A stretch of DNA of 12,046 nt, taken from contig JAGUWZ010000124.1 of assembly GCA_020062065.1 (NCBI GenBank), positions 1-12,046 of the forward strand. Reading direction: 5' to 3'. This stretch comes from Candidatus Omnitrophota bacterium (GTDB lineage: Bacteria; Omnitrophota; Gorgyraeia; Gygaellales; Profunditerraquicolaceae). The position numbers and the translations under genes are program-made. Shown in pieces: positions 1-6,536 of the stretch. Below the pieces are notes generated by a model. It did not search any database. It saw only the letters and a list, made by a program, of their open reading frames with translations, and was not told where the DNA came from. Numbering within the stretch: position 1 is the stretch's first letter; the number at the start of each line of letters is the position of its first letter.

Positions 1-94
1 AACGCAGATTTTCGCAGATAAATCTTTAAATCTGCGTATATCCGCGTGTAATCTGCGTTTATCTGCGTTCAAAAGGTAGTTCTTAAATTGGCTA
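1..94. repeat. Phased palindromic repeat, copy 1 (cut by window edge) plus conserved 24-bp flank
   Basis: Units CGCAGAT start at 3 and 13. The opposing units ATCTGCG/ATCCGCG start at 30, 40, 51 and 61, giving the 10-11-10 spacing of the other copies. The centre-to-centre distance (13 to 30) is 17, as in copy 4. Two outer units, about 21 bp, would lie before position 1, so the window edge cuts the element. Bases 71-94 are a conserved flank, the exact reverse complement of 11834-11857 beside copy 4. The right edge of this flank contains an SD-like AAGG (73-76) and the TTG at 88, so it runs into the 5' end of ribF. Confidence 0.88.
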
Positions 95-99
95 AGATT

Positions 100-1044
100 A
101 TGAAAGTTATCTACGGTTTAAACCAAATTAGAAGATTTAGAAGAGCTGTTGTAGCATTGGGGGTATTTGATGGGGTGCACTGGGGACATCGGCGCATCTT
201 AGAGTCCGCGGTAGATAAAGCTAAACGCATAAAAGGCAGAAGTATCGTGATTACTTTCTGGCCCGACCCGCATAGAGAAGAGAGCCTCTATTCTTTAGAG
301 CGCCGCTTAAGGTTAATAGAGTCTATCGGCATAGAGGTATGTATAGTCATAAATTTTAATAAGAAATTTTCCATAATCCCGGCAGAAGATTTTGTAAAGA
401 ATATTTTAGTAAATAAACTTAAAGCAGAGTATATATATGTAGGCGCTAATTTTAGATTCGGCAGAGACAAAGAAGGCAGCTGCGAAATTTTAAAAAAATT
501 ATCTCGTATTTACAATTTTAAATTAAAGGTATTTGACATAGTCAGGAGAAATAATCTGGCGATAAGCAGCACCTATATCCGTAAATTAATTAGAGAAGGA
601 AATTTTAAAGTTGCTCAAGAGTTACTCACCAGACCCGCAAGTATATTAGGCAGGGTAGTTAAAGGAAGCTCGTTAGGAAAAGTCTTGGGATTCCCTACCG
701 CCAATATTACCCCCCAGCATGAAGCATTGCCATCTCCAGGCGTATATGCGGTGAAGGTTATTTTGAATAAAAACATACTCAGCGGTGTCTGTTATATCGG
801 TAACAAGCCGACATTTACCTCCAAAAAGTATCAGCCTATCTGCAGGCAGATCAAGAATATAGAAGTTCATATCTTCAGTTTTTACAAAAATATATACGCT
901 AAAGAAATTGAGATACAGTTTATTAAGAAAATAAGGCAAGAAAAGAAATTTGCTTCTTCTCTTTCTTTGGTTAACCAGATAAAAAAAGATCTAATTCAGG
1001 TCAAAAAGTTGTTTTCTCGCCACCAACCATACCCCAAGATATAG
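100..1044 (+). CDS. ribF: Bifunctional riboflavin kinase / FAD synthetase RibF
   Basis: Makes FMN from riboflavin and then FAD from FMN, in the cytoplasm. Numbered from ATG 100 (314 residues), the N-terminal nucleotidyltransferase part has GVFDGVHWGH (21-30), TFWPDPH (52-58), VGANFRFG (114-121) and the STYIR motif (157-161). The C-terminal flavokinase part has GKVLGFPTANI (193-203), SPGVYAV (212-218), GNKPTF (234-239) and the ending typical of the family (IEVHIFSF, KIRQEKKF). The length is normal. The ATG at 100 gives the usual MKVI start but has no clear SD. An in-frame TTG at 88, with AAGG at 73-76, would add four residues and place the start inside the repeat flank. No promoter is visible in the window upstream, so transcription probably comes from outside it. 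It is not a dcw gene, and a strong promoter separates it from mraZ. Confidence 0.97.
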   Translation: MKVIYGLNQIRRFRRAVVALGVFDGVHWGHRRILESAVDKAKRIKGRSIVITFWPDPHREESLYSLERRLRLIESIGIEVCIVINFNKKFSIIPAEDFVKNILVNKLKAEYIYVGANFRFGRDKEGSCEILKKLSRIYNFKLKVFDIVRRNNLAISSTYIRKLIREGNFKVAQELLTRPASILGRVVKGSSLGKVLGFPTANITPQHEALPSPGVYAVKVILNKNILSGVCYIGNKPTFTSKKYQPICRQIKNIEVHIFSFYKNIYAKEIEIQFIKKIRQEKKFASSLSLVNQIKKDLIQVKKLFSRHQPYPKI

Positions 1045-1104
1045 CTATCTAAAGTAAAATATACACTACTTATTGTAGCATCTTAATTTAACTCAATTTT
1101 TATC

Positions 1105-1132
1105 TTGACAAAAAGGGATTTTTCCCTATACT
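1105..1132 (+). promoter_or_regulatory. Predicted dcw cluster promoter (sigma70-type)
   Basis: The -35 is TTGACA (1105-1110, perfect consensus) and the -10 is TATACT (1127-1132, five of six), with a 16-bp spacer. The start of transcription would be near 1139, just before the MraZ repeats and about 147 nt before the mraZ ATG. It is the best promoter match in the window and the natural driver of mraZ and downstream genes. Prediction from sequence only. Confidence 0.8.
1114..1127. promoter_or_regulatory. Palindrome filling the promoter spacer, possible operator
   Basis: AGGGATTTTTCCCT is a perfect 5-bp inverted repeat with a 4-bp centre. It lies between the -35 and -10 boxes and touches the first base of the -10. 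A dimeric repressor binding here would block RNA polymerase. No regulator can be named, and chance is possible for so short a site. Confidence 0.35.
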
Positions 1133-1141
1133 TAGTGATAG

Positions 1142-1177
1142 AAAGTGGTTGGAAGTGGTTGGAAGTGGTTGAAGTTA
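1142..1177 (+). promoter_or_regulatory. MraZ box: three direct repeats at 10-bp spacing plus a weak fourth
   Basis: AAAGTGG (1142-1148), GAAGTGG (1152-1158) and GAAGTGG (1162-1168) are each followed by TTG. A degenerate unit, GAAGTTA, follows at 1171-1177. The form, heptamer plus 3-bp spacer, matches the MraZ-binding repeats described in Mollicutes, and the 10-bp period matches the E. coli MraZ site. It covers about +3 to +39 from the predicted transcription start, fitting autoregulation by the mraZ product encoded just downstream. An inverted half-site, CCACTTT, lies at 1185-1191 and could also pair with AAAGTGG at 1142 in the transcript. Confidence 0.85.
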
Positions 1178-1226
1178 TCCCTCGCCACTTTTTGAAAGAG
1201 CAGTCTTTTTAAAATTAAATGTTAAG

Positions 1227-1257
1227 GCCCACCACTTACGTCGCAGTAGGCGTGGGT
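1227..1257 (+). promoter_or_regulatory. Possible hairpin in the mraZ 5' leader
   Basis: CCCAC (1228-1232) pairs with GTGGG (1252-1256), and CTTAC (1235-1239) pairs with GTAGG (1246-1250, one G-T pair). The loop is GTCGCA, with a small CA/C internal bulge, and G1227-T1257 can extend it by a wobble. It ends about 29 nt before the mraZ ATG. The left arm also holds CCACTT (1232-1237), an inverted MraZ half-site. It has no T-run, so it is not an ordinary terminator. Its role is unknown. Confidence 0.35.
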
Positions 1258-1285
1258 GAGGGTTCAGCAAGTTGTCCGTTCATTT

Positions 1286-1726
1286 ATGTTTTACGGTGAA
1301 TATATCCATTCTATAGACCGAAAAGGTCGTCTCATTTTGCCTGCCAAATTCCGTGAAGTAGCCAAGGGAAATTTCATAGAAAAATTTTTTGTTACTCGTG
1401 GACTGGATAGATGCCTTTTTATGTTTGCCGAAGAAGAATGGAAAGTCCAGGAACAGAAATTTAAATCCATCTCTTTTACAAAACAGGAAGCGCGTGTATT
1501 TAATCGTTTATATTTTTCCGGGGCGGTAGAGGTTACGATAGATCGACAGGGAAGAGTATTACTGCCGCAATACTTAAAGGATTTTGCCGAAATAAAAAAA
1601 GATATAGTTATTGTGGGGGTCTCCAACAGAATTGAAATTTGGTCGAAAGAAAAGTGGCAAGAATTTTACGGCAACTGGCGGCAGTCTTTTGAAGAAATCG
1701 CTCAAAAAATTATAGAGTCTTACTAA
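1286..1726 (+). CDS. mraZ: Transcriptional regulator MraZ
   Basis: DNA-binding protein of the AbrB-like swapped-hairpin fold. It forms ring-shaped oligomers and represses or tunes the dcw cluster through direct repeats upstream of its own gene. The protein has 146 residues, the family size, with two tandem half-domains each marked by DxxGRxxxP: DRKGRLILP at 11-19 and DRQGRVLLP at 86-94. The ATG at 1286 was chosen because MraZ proteins begin a few residues before this region (here MFYGEYIHSID). An in-frame GTG at 1256 would add ten residues, but it lies in the leader hairpin and the extension looks unlike the family. No good SD is seen near 1286. Its likely target repeats are at 1142-1177. The gap to rsmH is unusually long (159 bp) because a palindromic repeat sits there. 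Confidence 0.96.
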   Translation: MFYGEYIHSIDRKGRLILPAKFREVAKGNFIEKFFVTRGLDRCLFMFAEEEWKVQEQKFKSISFTKQEARVFNRLYFSGAVEVTIDRQGRVLLPQYLKDFAEIKKDIVIVGVSNRIEIWSKEKWQEFYGNWRQSFEEIAQKIIESY

Positions 1727-1756
1727 AGAATTGTAAAACTAATAGCAAACTTTCTG

Positions 1757-1848
1757 AACGCAGATTCACGCGGATCTAACGCAGATAAACGCAGATATTC
1801 CGACGATAATCTGCGAGAATCTGCGTTTGATTTGCGAATATCTGCGTT
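1757..1848. repeat. Phased palindromic repeat, copy 2 (between mraZ and rsmH)
   Basis: A 92-bp imperfect palindrome. Left-arm units start at 1759, 1769, 1780 and 1790 (CGCAGAT or CGCGGAT), and right-arm units at 1809, 1819, 1830 and 1840 (ATCTGCG or ATTTGCG). Spacing is 10-11-10 in both arms, and the centre distance is 19. The transcript would fold into a long hairpin between mraZ and rsmH. The AAC-GCA-GAT frame has no stop and is in phase with rsmH. Confidence 0.93.
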
Positions 1849-1885
1849 AATAAAAACTTCTCATTATTTTTTGCAAAGATCAATA

Positions 1886-2797
1886 ATGGTCATGACAATG
1901 GAACAAAACCTTCATACGCCAGTTATGCTTAAAGAAATATTGGATTATCTAAATCTTAGAGCCGGATTGACCATCGTCGATGCAACAGTAGGAACAGGCG
2001 GACACAGCCTGGCAATACTGGAGCGCATTGGTTTTACAGGAAGGTTGATCGGCATAGATAGGGATAAGGAGTCTCTTAATATTGTTCGGGAAAGATTGAA
2101 AAATTTTTCCAAGAATTCGAAATTTGTATATGGTAATTTTTGCGATATAAATAATATCTTAAAAGATTTGAATGTCGAGCGTATCGACGGAATCCTATTC
2201 GACTTAGGTATCTCATCTTTTCAGTTGGAGAACGCCCAGCGTGGTTTTAGTTTTCAATCAGAAGGGCCGTTGGATATGCGTTTGGACAGGAGTAGTTATA
2301 TTTCTGCCTATGACCTGTTAAATAACCTTAACGAAGAAGAAATTTCTCACCTGCTTTGGAGTTTTGGACAGGAAAGATGGCATAATCGTATTGCACATAT
2401 TTTGGTAAAGGAAAGAGAAAGCCACCCCATATCTACCACCTTAGAGTTGTCCAACATAGTAATTAATGCGATACCTGATAGATACAGACGTTATCATTAC
2501 CGCATTCATCCGGCGACAAGGACCTTTCAGGCACTACGCATCGCGGTGAATAGGGAATTGGAATCATTAGAACAAGCTCTAAACAAGTCCATAGGACTCT
2601 TGAGAAAGACAGCCAGGATAAGCGTAATTTCGTTTCACTCTTTGGAAGACCGTGTTGTAAAATTAACCTTTCGTAAATTCGCTAGCCTTGGATTGATTAG
2701 AATAATTACTCCTAAGCCTTTGACGCCGACACAATCGGAAATAGAGGAAAATCCAAGAAGCCGCAGTGCAAAGTTGCGGGTTGCAGAGAGACTATGA
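1886..2797 (+). CDS. rsmH: 16S rRNA (cytosine-1402-N4)-methyltransferase RsmH (MraW)
   Basis: Methylates N4 of C1402 in the 16S rRNA decoding centre using S-adenosylmethionine. Numbered from ATG 1886 (303 residues, normal), it has the SAM-binding motif VDATVGTGGHS (31-41), GIDRD (56-60), FDLGISS (105-111), GFSFQSEGPLDMRLD (120-134), HPATRTFQALRIAVN (208-222), SFHSLEDR (249-256) and the terminal NPRSRSAKLR (289-298). ATGs at 1886, 1892 and 1898 are all possible starts. The family begins about ten residues before HTPVML, so one of these is right, and none has a strong SD. An in-frame TTG at 1832 lies inside the upstream repeat and would add 18 residues. The stop overlaps the ftsL start by four bases (ATGA), which implies translational coupling. 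Confidence 0.97.
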   Translation: MVMTMEQNLHTPVMLKEILDYLNLRAGLTIVDATVGTGGHSLAILERIGFTGRLIGIDRDKESLNIVRERLKNFSKNSKFVYGNFCDINNILKDLNVERIDGILFDLGISSFQLENAQRGFSFQSEGPLDMRLDRSSYISAYDLLNNLNEEEISHLLWSFGQERWHNRIAHILVKERESHPISTTLELSNIVINAIPDRYRRYHYRIHPATRTFQALRIAVNRELESLEQALNKSIGLLRKTARISVISFHSLEDRVVKLTFRKFASLGLIRIITPKPLTPTQSEIEENPRSRSAKLRVAERL

Positions 2798-3192
2798 AAC
2801 TATCTAAATTTTTAAATCTTGCTTTTATTATTACCTTTTTCTCCCTCCTTTATGTCTGGCAGCAGACAGAGTTTTTTCGCCTTGCCTATGACGGCCAAAA
2901 GAATTTAGCGTTTTTTGAGGATTTACTTGATGAAAATTCCAACTTGAGGTATAATCTAAAAAAGAATACATCGCTGGTGCGAATCGGCAGCAAAGTTTCG
3001 GTTTACGGAGATTTCCAGATGCCTGATAACTATTGTCTGGTGAGAGCGGTTAATCCTCAAGAAAGTTTAAAGACGGCCTGCATCCGTTCGCCCAAAAAGA
3101 AGAACTTGTTATCCCGTATTTTTGCTCTCAAAAGACAGGCTGAGGCTCAAACCATAAACTCTTCAATTATATTCAGGATGGATGCTCAATAA
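2794..3192 (+). CDS. ftsL: FtsL-like cell division protein
   Basis: Small bitopic membrane protein that with FtsB and FtsQ forms the divisome scaffold controlling FtsW-FtsI. It has 132 residues: a short basic cytoplasmic start (K2, K5), one transmembrane helix at about 7-23, then a predicted coiled coil at about 24-65 (QQTEFFRLAY, then ENSNLRYNL), the layout of FtsL. The call rests on this architecture and on the position between rsmH and ftsI, because FtsL sequences are poorly conserved. The start overlaps the rsmH stop (ATGA) and AGAGAG at 2785-2790 may serve as SD. The C-terminal 45 residues or so, with a basic stretch (RSPKKKN) and no recognised domain, are longer than in most FtsL. A gap of about 97 bp with no clear promoter or terminator follows. 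Confidence 0.8.
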   Translation: MKLSKFLNLAFIITFFSLLYVWQQTEFFRLAYDGQKNLAFFEDLLDENSNLRYNLKKNTSLVRIGSKVSVYGDFQMPDNYCLVRAVNPQESLKTACIRSPKKKNLLSRIFALKRQAEAQTINSSIIFRMDAQ

Positions 3193-3289
3193 ACCCTGCA
3201 CTTTTTTCTTGTTCAAGTATTTGTTTTAAAAACTAAATAAATAAAAACTGCGGGGTAAATCGAAAACCATCCATCACTAAATTCATATA

Positions 3290-5017
3290 TTGGTGTATAT
3301 AGTAAATCACAGCCGCAGAACTGAAGCGGCATTCTTGTTATTCTTCATATTTTTTATATTCTCTTTAGCCCGCCTTTTTTATATCCAGTTTTTCCGTTCT
3401 CATCACCTGGCAGAAATTGCTAAAAAACAACACCATCTTTTTATAGAATTGGAACCCCGCAGGGGAACAATATACGACATTAATCTAAAACCCCAGGCGG
3501 TCAATTTAGCATGTGATTCCGTTTATGGCTGCCCCAATGAAATACCCAAGAAAGATAAAGAGGCAATCATAAAGCAACTTCAATCTTTATTAAACTTAGA
3601 CTACAGCTTTTTAAAAGAGAGGCTCTCGCGTAACAAATCTTTTATCTGGATTGCCCGTAAAATATCCCCCCAGCAGAGCGAGGCGATTAAAAAATTAAAT
3701 TTGAAAGGAATAGGTTTTATTAAAGAAAGCAAACGCTGTTATCCCAACAACTACCTCGCCAGTCAGGCTCTTGGTTTTGCCGGTCTTGATAATAAGGGAC
3801 TGGAAGGTTTGGAATTGTATTATGATAAATATCTTAGAGGAGAATCTGGTTGGGCCTTTATTTTGCGGGACGCCCACAGTAAAAAATTAGATATTTATGA
3901 AAGGATAATCTTACCCAAGGACGGTTATGATTTAATTTTGACCATAGATGAAGTGATACAGTATATTGCAGAAAGAGAACTTGATAAGGTATTCCGCAAT
4001 TATCGTGCCAGAGGTGCGAGTATAGTGGTTATGAATCCCCACACAGGAGAAATTCTGGCTTTGGCAAATCGTCCCACCTTTGACCAGAATCGACACGCCA
4101 ACGCCACTCCAGATCAGATTCGTAACCGCTCTATTTGTGATTTGTTTGAGCCGGGATCGGTATTTAAAATTGTTACTGCCTCGGCAGCGTTAGAAGAAAA
4201 TAAGGTAAGAGAAGAAGACAGGTTTTTCTGTGAGAATGGACAATACAGAGTAGCCAATCACATATTACACGACCATAGAGCACATGGTTGGTTGGTATTT
4301 AGGGAGGTGATTGAGCAGTCCAGCAACATAGGGATTTGTAAGGTGGCAGAGATTTTAGGTCCAGAAATTATCTGTCGTTACCTAAAACTTTTTGGTTTCG
4401 GTGCAAAAACCGGAATAGACCTGCCCGGTGAAATAAAAGGTATGACCAAAGATTTAAGAACCTGGTCTAAGACATCTATTGCGGCAATACCAATGGGCCA
4501 GGAAATAGGAGTAACTGCACTGCAGTTAGTGAATGCTATCTCAGTGATTGCTAATGGTGGCTATCTTATGAAGCCTTATATTGTAAAGGAAATCAGGGAT
4601 AAACAAGGCCAGACTATTGAAGTCTTTTCTTCTACCCCTGTGCGTAAAGTAATATCTCCTGAGACTGTGGCCCGAATTAAAAAGATACTTATTGGTGTGA
4701 TAGAAAACGGCACAGGTAAATTAGCCAGAAATCCGGATATTCTAGCTGCAGGTAAAACTGGCACAGCGCAGAAAGTAGAACCCAATGGCAGGTATTCACA
4801 CAGTAAATTCATAGCTTCATTTATGGGGTTTGCCCCGGCAGAAGATCCAGCCATTGCGGTGGTAATCACAGTAGATGAGCCGCGCGGTTATTATTTCGGT
4901 GGAGTCGTGTCTGCGCCGGTGTTTAAGAATGTAGTGGCAGATGTATTAAGGTATTTAAAAACCAGACAAACAAGCGGAGAGGTCTTGGCATTAAATGAGG
5001 TTAATGCAGTTAATTAA
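3290..5017 (+). CDS. ftsI: Septal peptidoglycan transpeptidase FtsI (PBP3, class B PBP)
   Basis: Membrane-anchored DD-transpeptidase that cross-links new septal peptidoglycan with FtsW. From TTG 3290 (575 residues) there is a cytoplasmic start, one transmembrane helix at about 13-33, the dimerisation domain beginning at RRGTIYD (57-63), and the penicillin-binding domain from about 215. Catalytic motifs are intact: SVFK with S290 and K293, SSN (344-346) and KTGT (489-492). No PASTA domains are present. The start is uncertain: TTG 3290 or GTG 3293 are the first candidates after an in-frame stop at 3278-3280, no SD is obvious, and the sequence from NHSRR onward looks authentic. Its end overlaps the murE start by 23 bases. 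Its place in the dcw cluster favours FtsI over the elongation enzyme PBP2. Confidence 0.95.
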   Translation: MVYIVNHSRRTEAAFLLFFIFFIFSLARLFYIQFFRSHHLAEIAKKQHHLFIELEPRRGTIYDINLKPQAVNLACDSVYGCPNEIPKKDKEAIIKQLQSLLNLDYSFLKERLSRNKSFIWIARKISPQQSEAIKKLNLKGIGFIKESKRCYPNNYLASQALGFAGLDNKGLEGLELYYDKYLRGESGWAFILRDAHSKKLDIYERIILPKDGYDLILTIDEVIQYIAERELDKVFRNYRARGASIVVMNPHTGEILALANRPTFDQNRHANATPDQIRNRSICDLFEPGSVFKIVTASAALEENKVREEDRFFCENGQYRVANHILHDHRAHGWLVFREVIEQSSNIGICKVAEILGPEIICRYLKLFGFGAKTGIDLPGEIKGMTKDLRTWSKTSIAAIPMGQEIGVTALQLVNAISVIANGGYLMKPYIVKEIRDKQGQTIEVFSSTPVRKVISPETVARIKKILIGVIENGTGKLARNPDILAAGKTGTAQKVEPNGRYSHSKFIASFMGFAPAEDPAIAVVITVDEPRGYYFGGVVSAPVFKNVVADVLRYLKTRQTSGEVLALNEVNAVN

Positions 5018-6536
5018 ATCATTAAATAAATTTAAAATTTACTCTGACGCAGCTGATACTTCAATGCCGTCTGAAGGGTGGAGTAAGAAAACGCCACTGG
5101 GTATCAATGCCAAGCAGAGTCGAACCATTGATTTTGAGGTCAAGGGCATTAGCTGTGATTCCAAACAGGTATCTGGCGACTTTATCTTCATCGCTATAAA
5201 AGGTGTAAATGCAGATGGGAATAATTTTATCCAGGAGGCGATAGAAAAAGGAGCAAAAGCAGTTATTAAGTCCCCAGATGACCACGTCCCCGCCTCACCC
5301 AAAAATATTGTTTTTATTGAAGTGGCTGATGAGAGAATAGCTTTAGCGAGATTAGCAGCGGAATTTTACGGTAACCCTTCTTCAAAAATGAGAGTTGTAG
5401 GTATTACCGGAACCAATGGTAAGACCACGACTGCGTATTTAATAGAAAGGGTTTTAAAAGAGGGGAATTTTATTCCGGCAGTTATTGGGACGATTAATTA
5501 CCGTTTCAAAGATAAGCTCATTCCCTCCAAAAATACAACTCCCGGCCCAATAGAACTTCAGTCTATGTTGGCTGATATGCTTAAAAAAGGGGTAAATTAC
5601 TCGATTATAGAGGTATCCTCGCATGGCTTAGACCAGAATAGAACCGACCAAATCAATTTCTCGTCTGCCATCTTTACCAATCTCACCCAGGACCATCTGG
5701 ATTACCATAAGACTCAAGAGAAATATTTTCAGGCCAAAGCAAAGTTGTTTAAAAATTTAGGAGACACCGCTTTTGCTGTTATAAACAATGATGATGCATA
5801 TGCAAGAAGACTTAAATCCCTAAGCCGCGGGAGGCTAATTTCTTACGGCATAGAGAATAAGGCGGATATAACAGCCAAAGACATAAAACTGGATTTAGCG
5901 CATACTGAATTTAATTTGGCAGCTGGGGATTTCAAAACCAATCTGGATATAAAACTTATTGGACGCCATAACGTATATAATGTCTTGGCTTGCTTTGCCT
6001 GGGCTGTGGGTGAGGGTTTGGATTTGGAGACCGTTAAGCTGGCCCTAGAAAAATTCAATTCGGTGCCTGGGAGGCTGGAGAAGATAAATTCAAATGCAGG
6101 TTTTTCTGTTTTTGTGGATTATGCGCATACTGAAGATGCGCTAAAAAATGTTATATCAGCTTTAAGGCAGATATCCAAAAATAGAATTATCGTGGTTTTC
6201 GGATGCGGGGGGAATCGTGATAAAACCAAAAGACCCAAGATGGGCAGTGTGGTTTCAAAACTGGCGGATTACGCCATTATCACAAATGATAATCCGCGTT
6301 GCGAAGCGCCTGAAGAAATAATCGAGGATATTAAAAAAGGCATTGAAGGCGATAACTACTGTGTGATCCTCGAGCGTTTTGAAGCGATAAAAAAATCTTT
6401 GTCTCTTGCCAAATCCGGCGATATTGTTCTTTTGGCCGGTAAAGGTCATGAGAATTATCAGATATTTAAGGACAAGATAATGCATTTTGACGATTGCGAG
6501 GTGGCCAGGCAGTGTTTGAAATCCATGAATTATTAG
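4995..6536 (+). CDS. murE: UDP-MurNAc-tripeptide synthetase MurE (meso-DAP-adding)
   Basis: ATP-dependent cytoplasmic ligase that adds the third residue to UDP-MurNAc-L-Ala-D-Glu. It has 513 residues. Motifs are the substrate-domain GISCDSKQV (51-59), P-loop GITGTNGKTTT (136-146), TTPG (181-184), TNLTQDHLDYH (228-238), the lysine expected to be carbamylated (K248 in YFQAK), YAHTEDAL (376-383), GCGGNRDKTKRP (403-414) and GKGHENYQ (482-489). NDNPR (431-435) is the signature for meso-diaminopimelate rather than lysine. The ATG at 4995 follows GGAGAGG (4976-4982) by 12 nt, and ATG 5004 is an alternative. The start overlaps ftsI by 23 bases and the end overlaps murF by 25. Residues about 17-45 look like an extra segment compared with typical MurE N-termini. 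Confidence 0.97.
   Translation: MRLMQLIKSLNKFKIYSDAADTSMPSEGWSKKTPLGINAKQSRTIDFEVKGISCDSKQVSGDFIFIAIKGVNADGNNFIQEAIEKGAKAVIKSPDDHVPASPKNIVFIEVADERIALARLAAEFYGNPSSKMRVVGITGTNGKTTTAYLIERVLKEGNFIPAVIGTINYRFKDKLIPSKNTTPGPIELQSMLADMLKKGVNYSIIEVSSHGLDQNRTDQINFSSAIFTNLTQDHLDYHKTQEKYFQAKAKLFKNLGDTAFAVINNDDAYARRLKSLSRGRLISYGIENKADITAKDIKLDLAHTEFNLAAGDFKTNLDIKLIGRHNVYNVLACFAWAVGEGLDLETVKLALEKFNSVPGRLEKINSNAGFSVFVDYAHTEDALKNVISALRQISKNRIIVVFGCGGNRDKTKRPKMGSVVSKLADYAIITNDNPRCEAPEEIIEDIKKGIEGDNYCVILERFEAIKKSLSLAKSGDIVLLAGKGHENYQIFKDKIMHFDDCEVARQCLKSMNY
6498..6504 (+). promoter_or_regulatory. Ribosome binding site deciding the murF GTG start
   Basis: GAGGTGG ends 7 nt before GTG 6512, an ideal SD distance, inside the end of murE. 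It favours GTG 6512 over the in-frame TTG at 6494, which has no SD and would add six residues unlike the MurF N-terminus. Confidence 0.7.

Noticed and set aside
1061..1090. Terminator after ribF
   Set aside because: CTAC-TTATT-GTAG is a 4-bp stem without a proper T-run, so it is not convincing.
3193..3289. Internal promoter between ftsL and ftsI
   Set aside because: TTGTTC at 3209 has no acceptable -10 at the right distance, so the gap holds nothing I can support.
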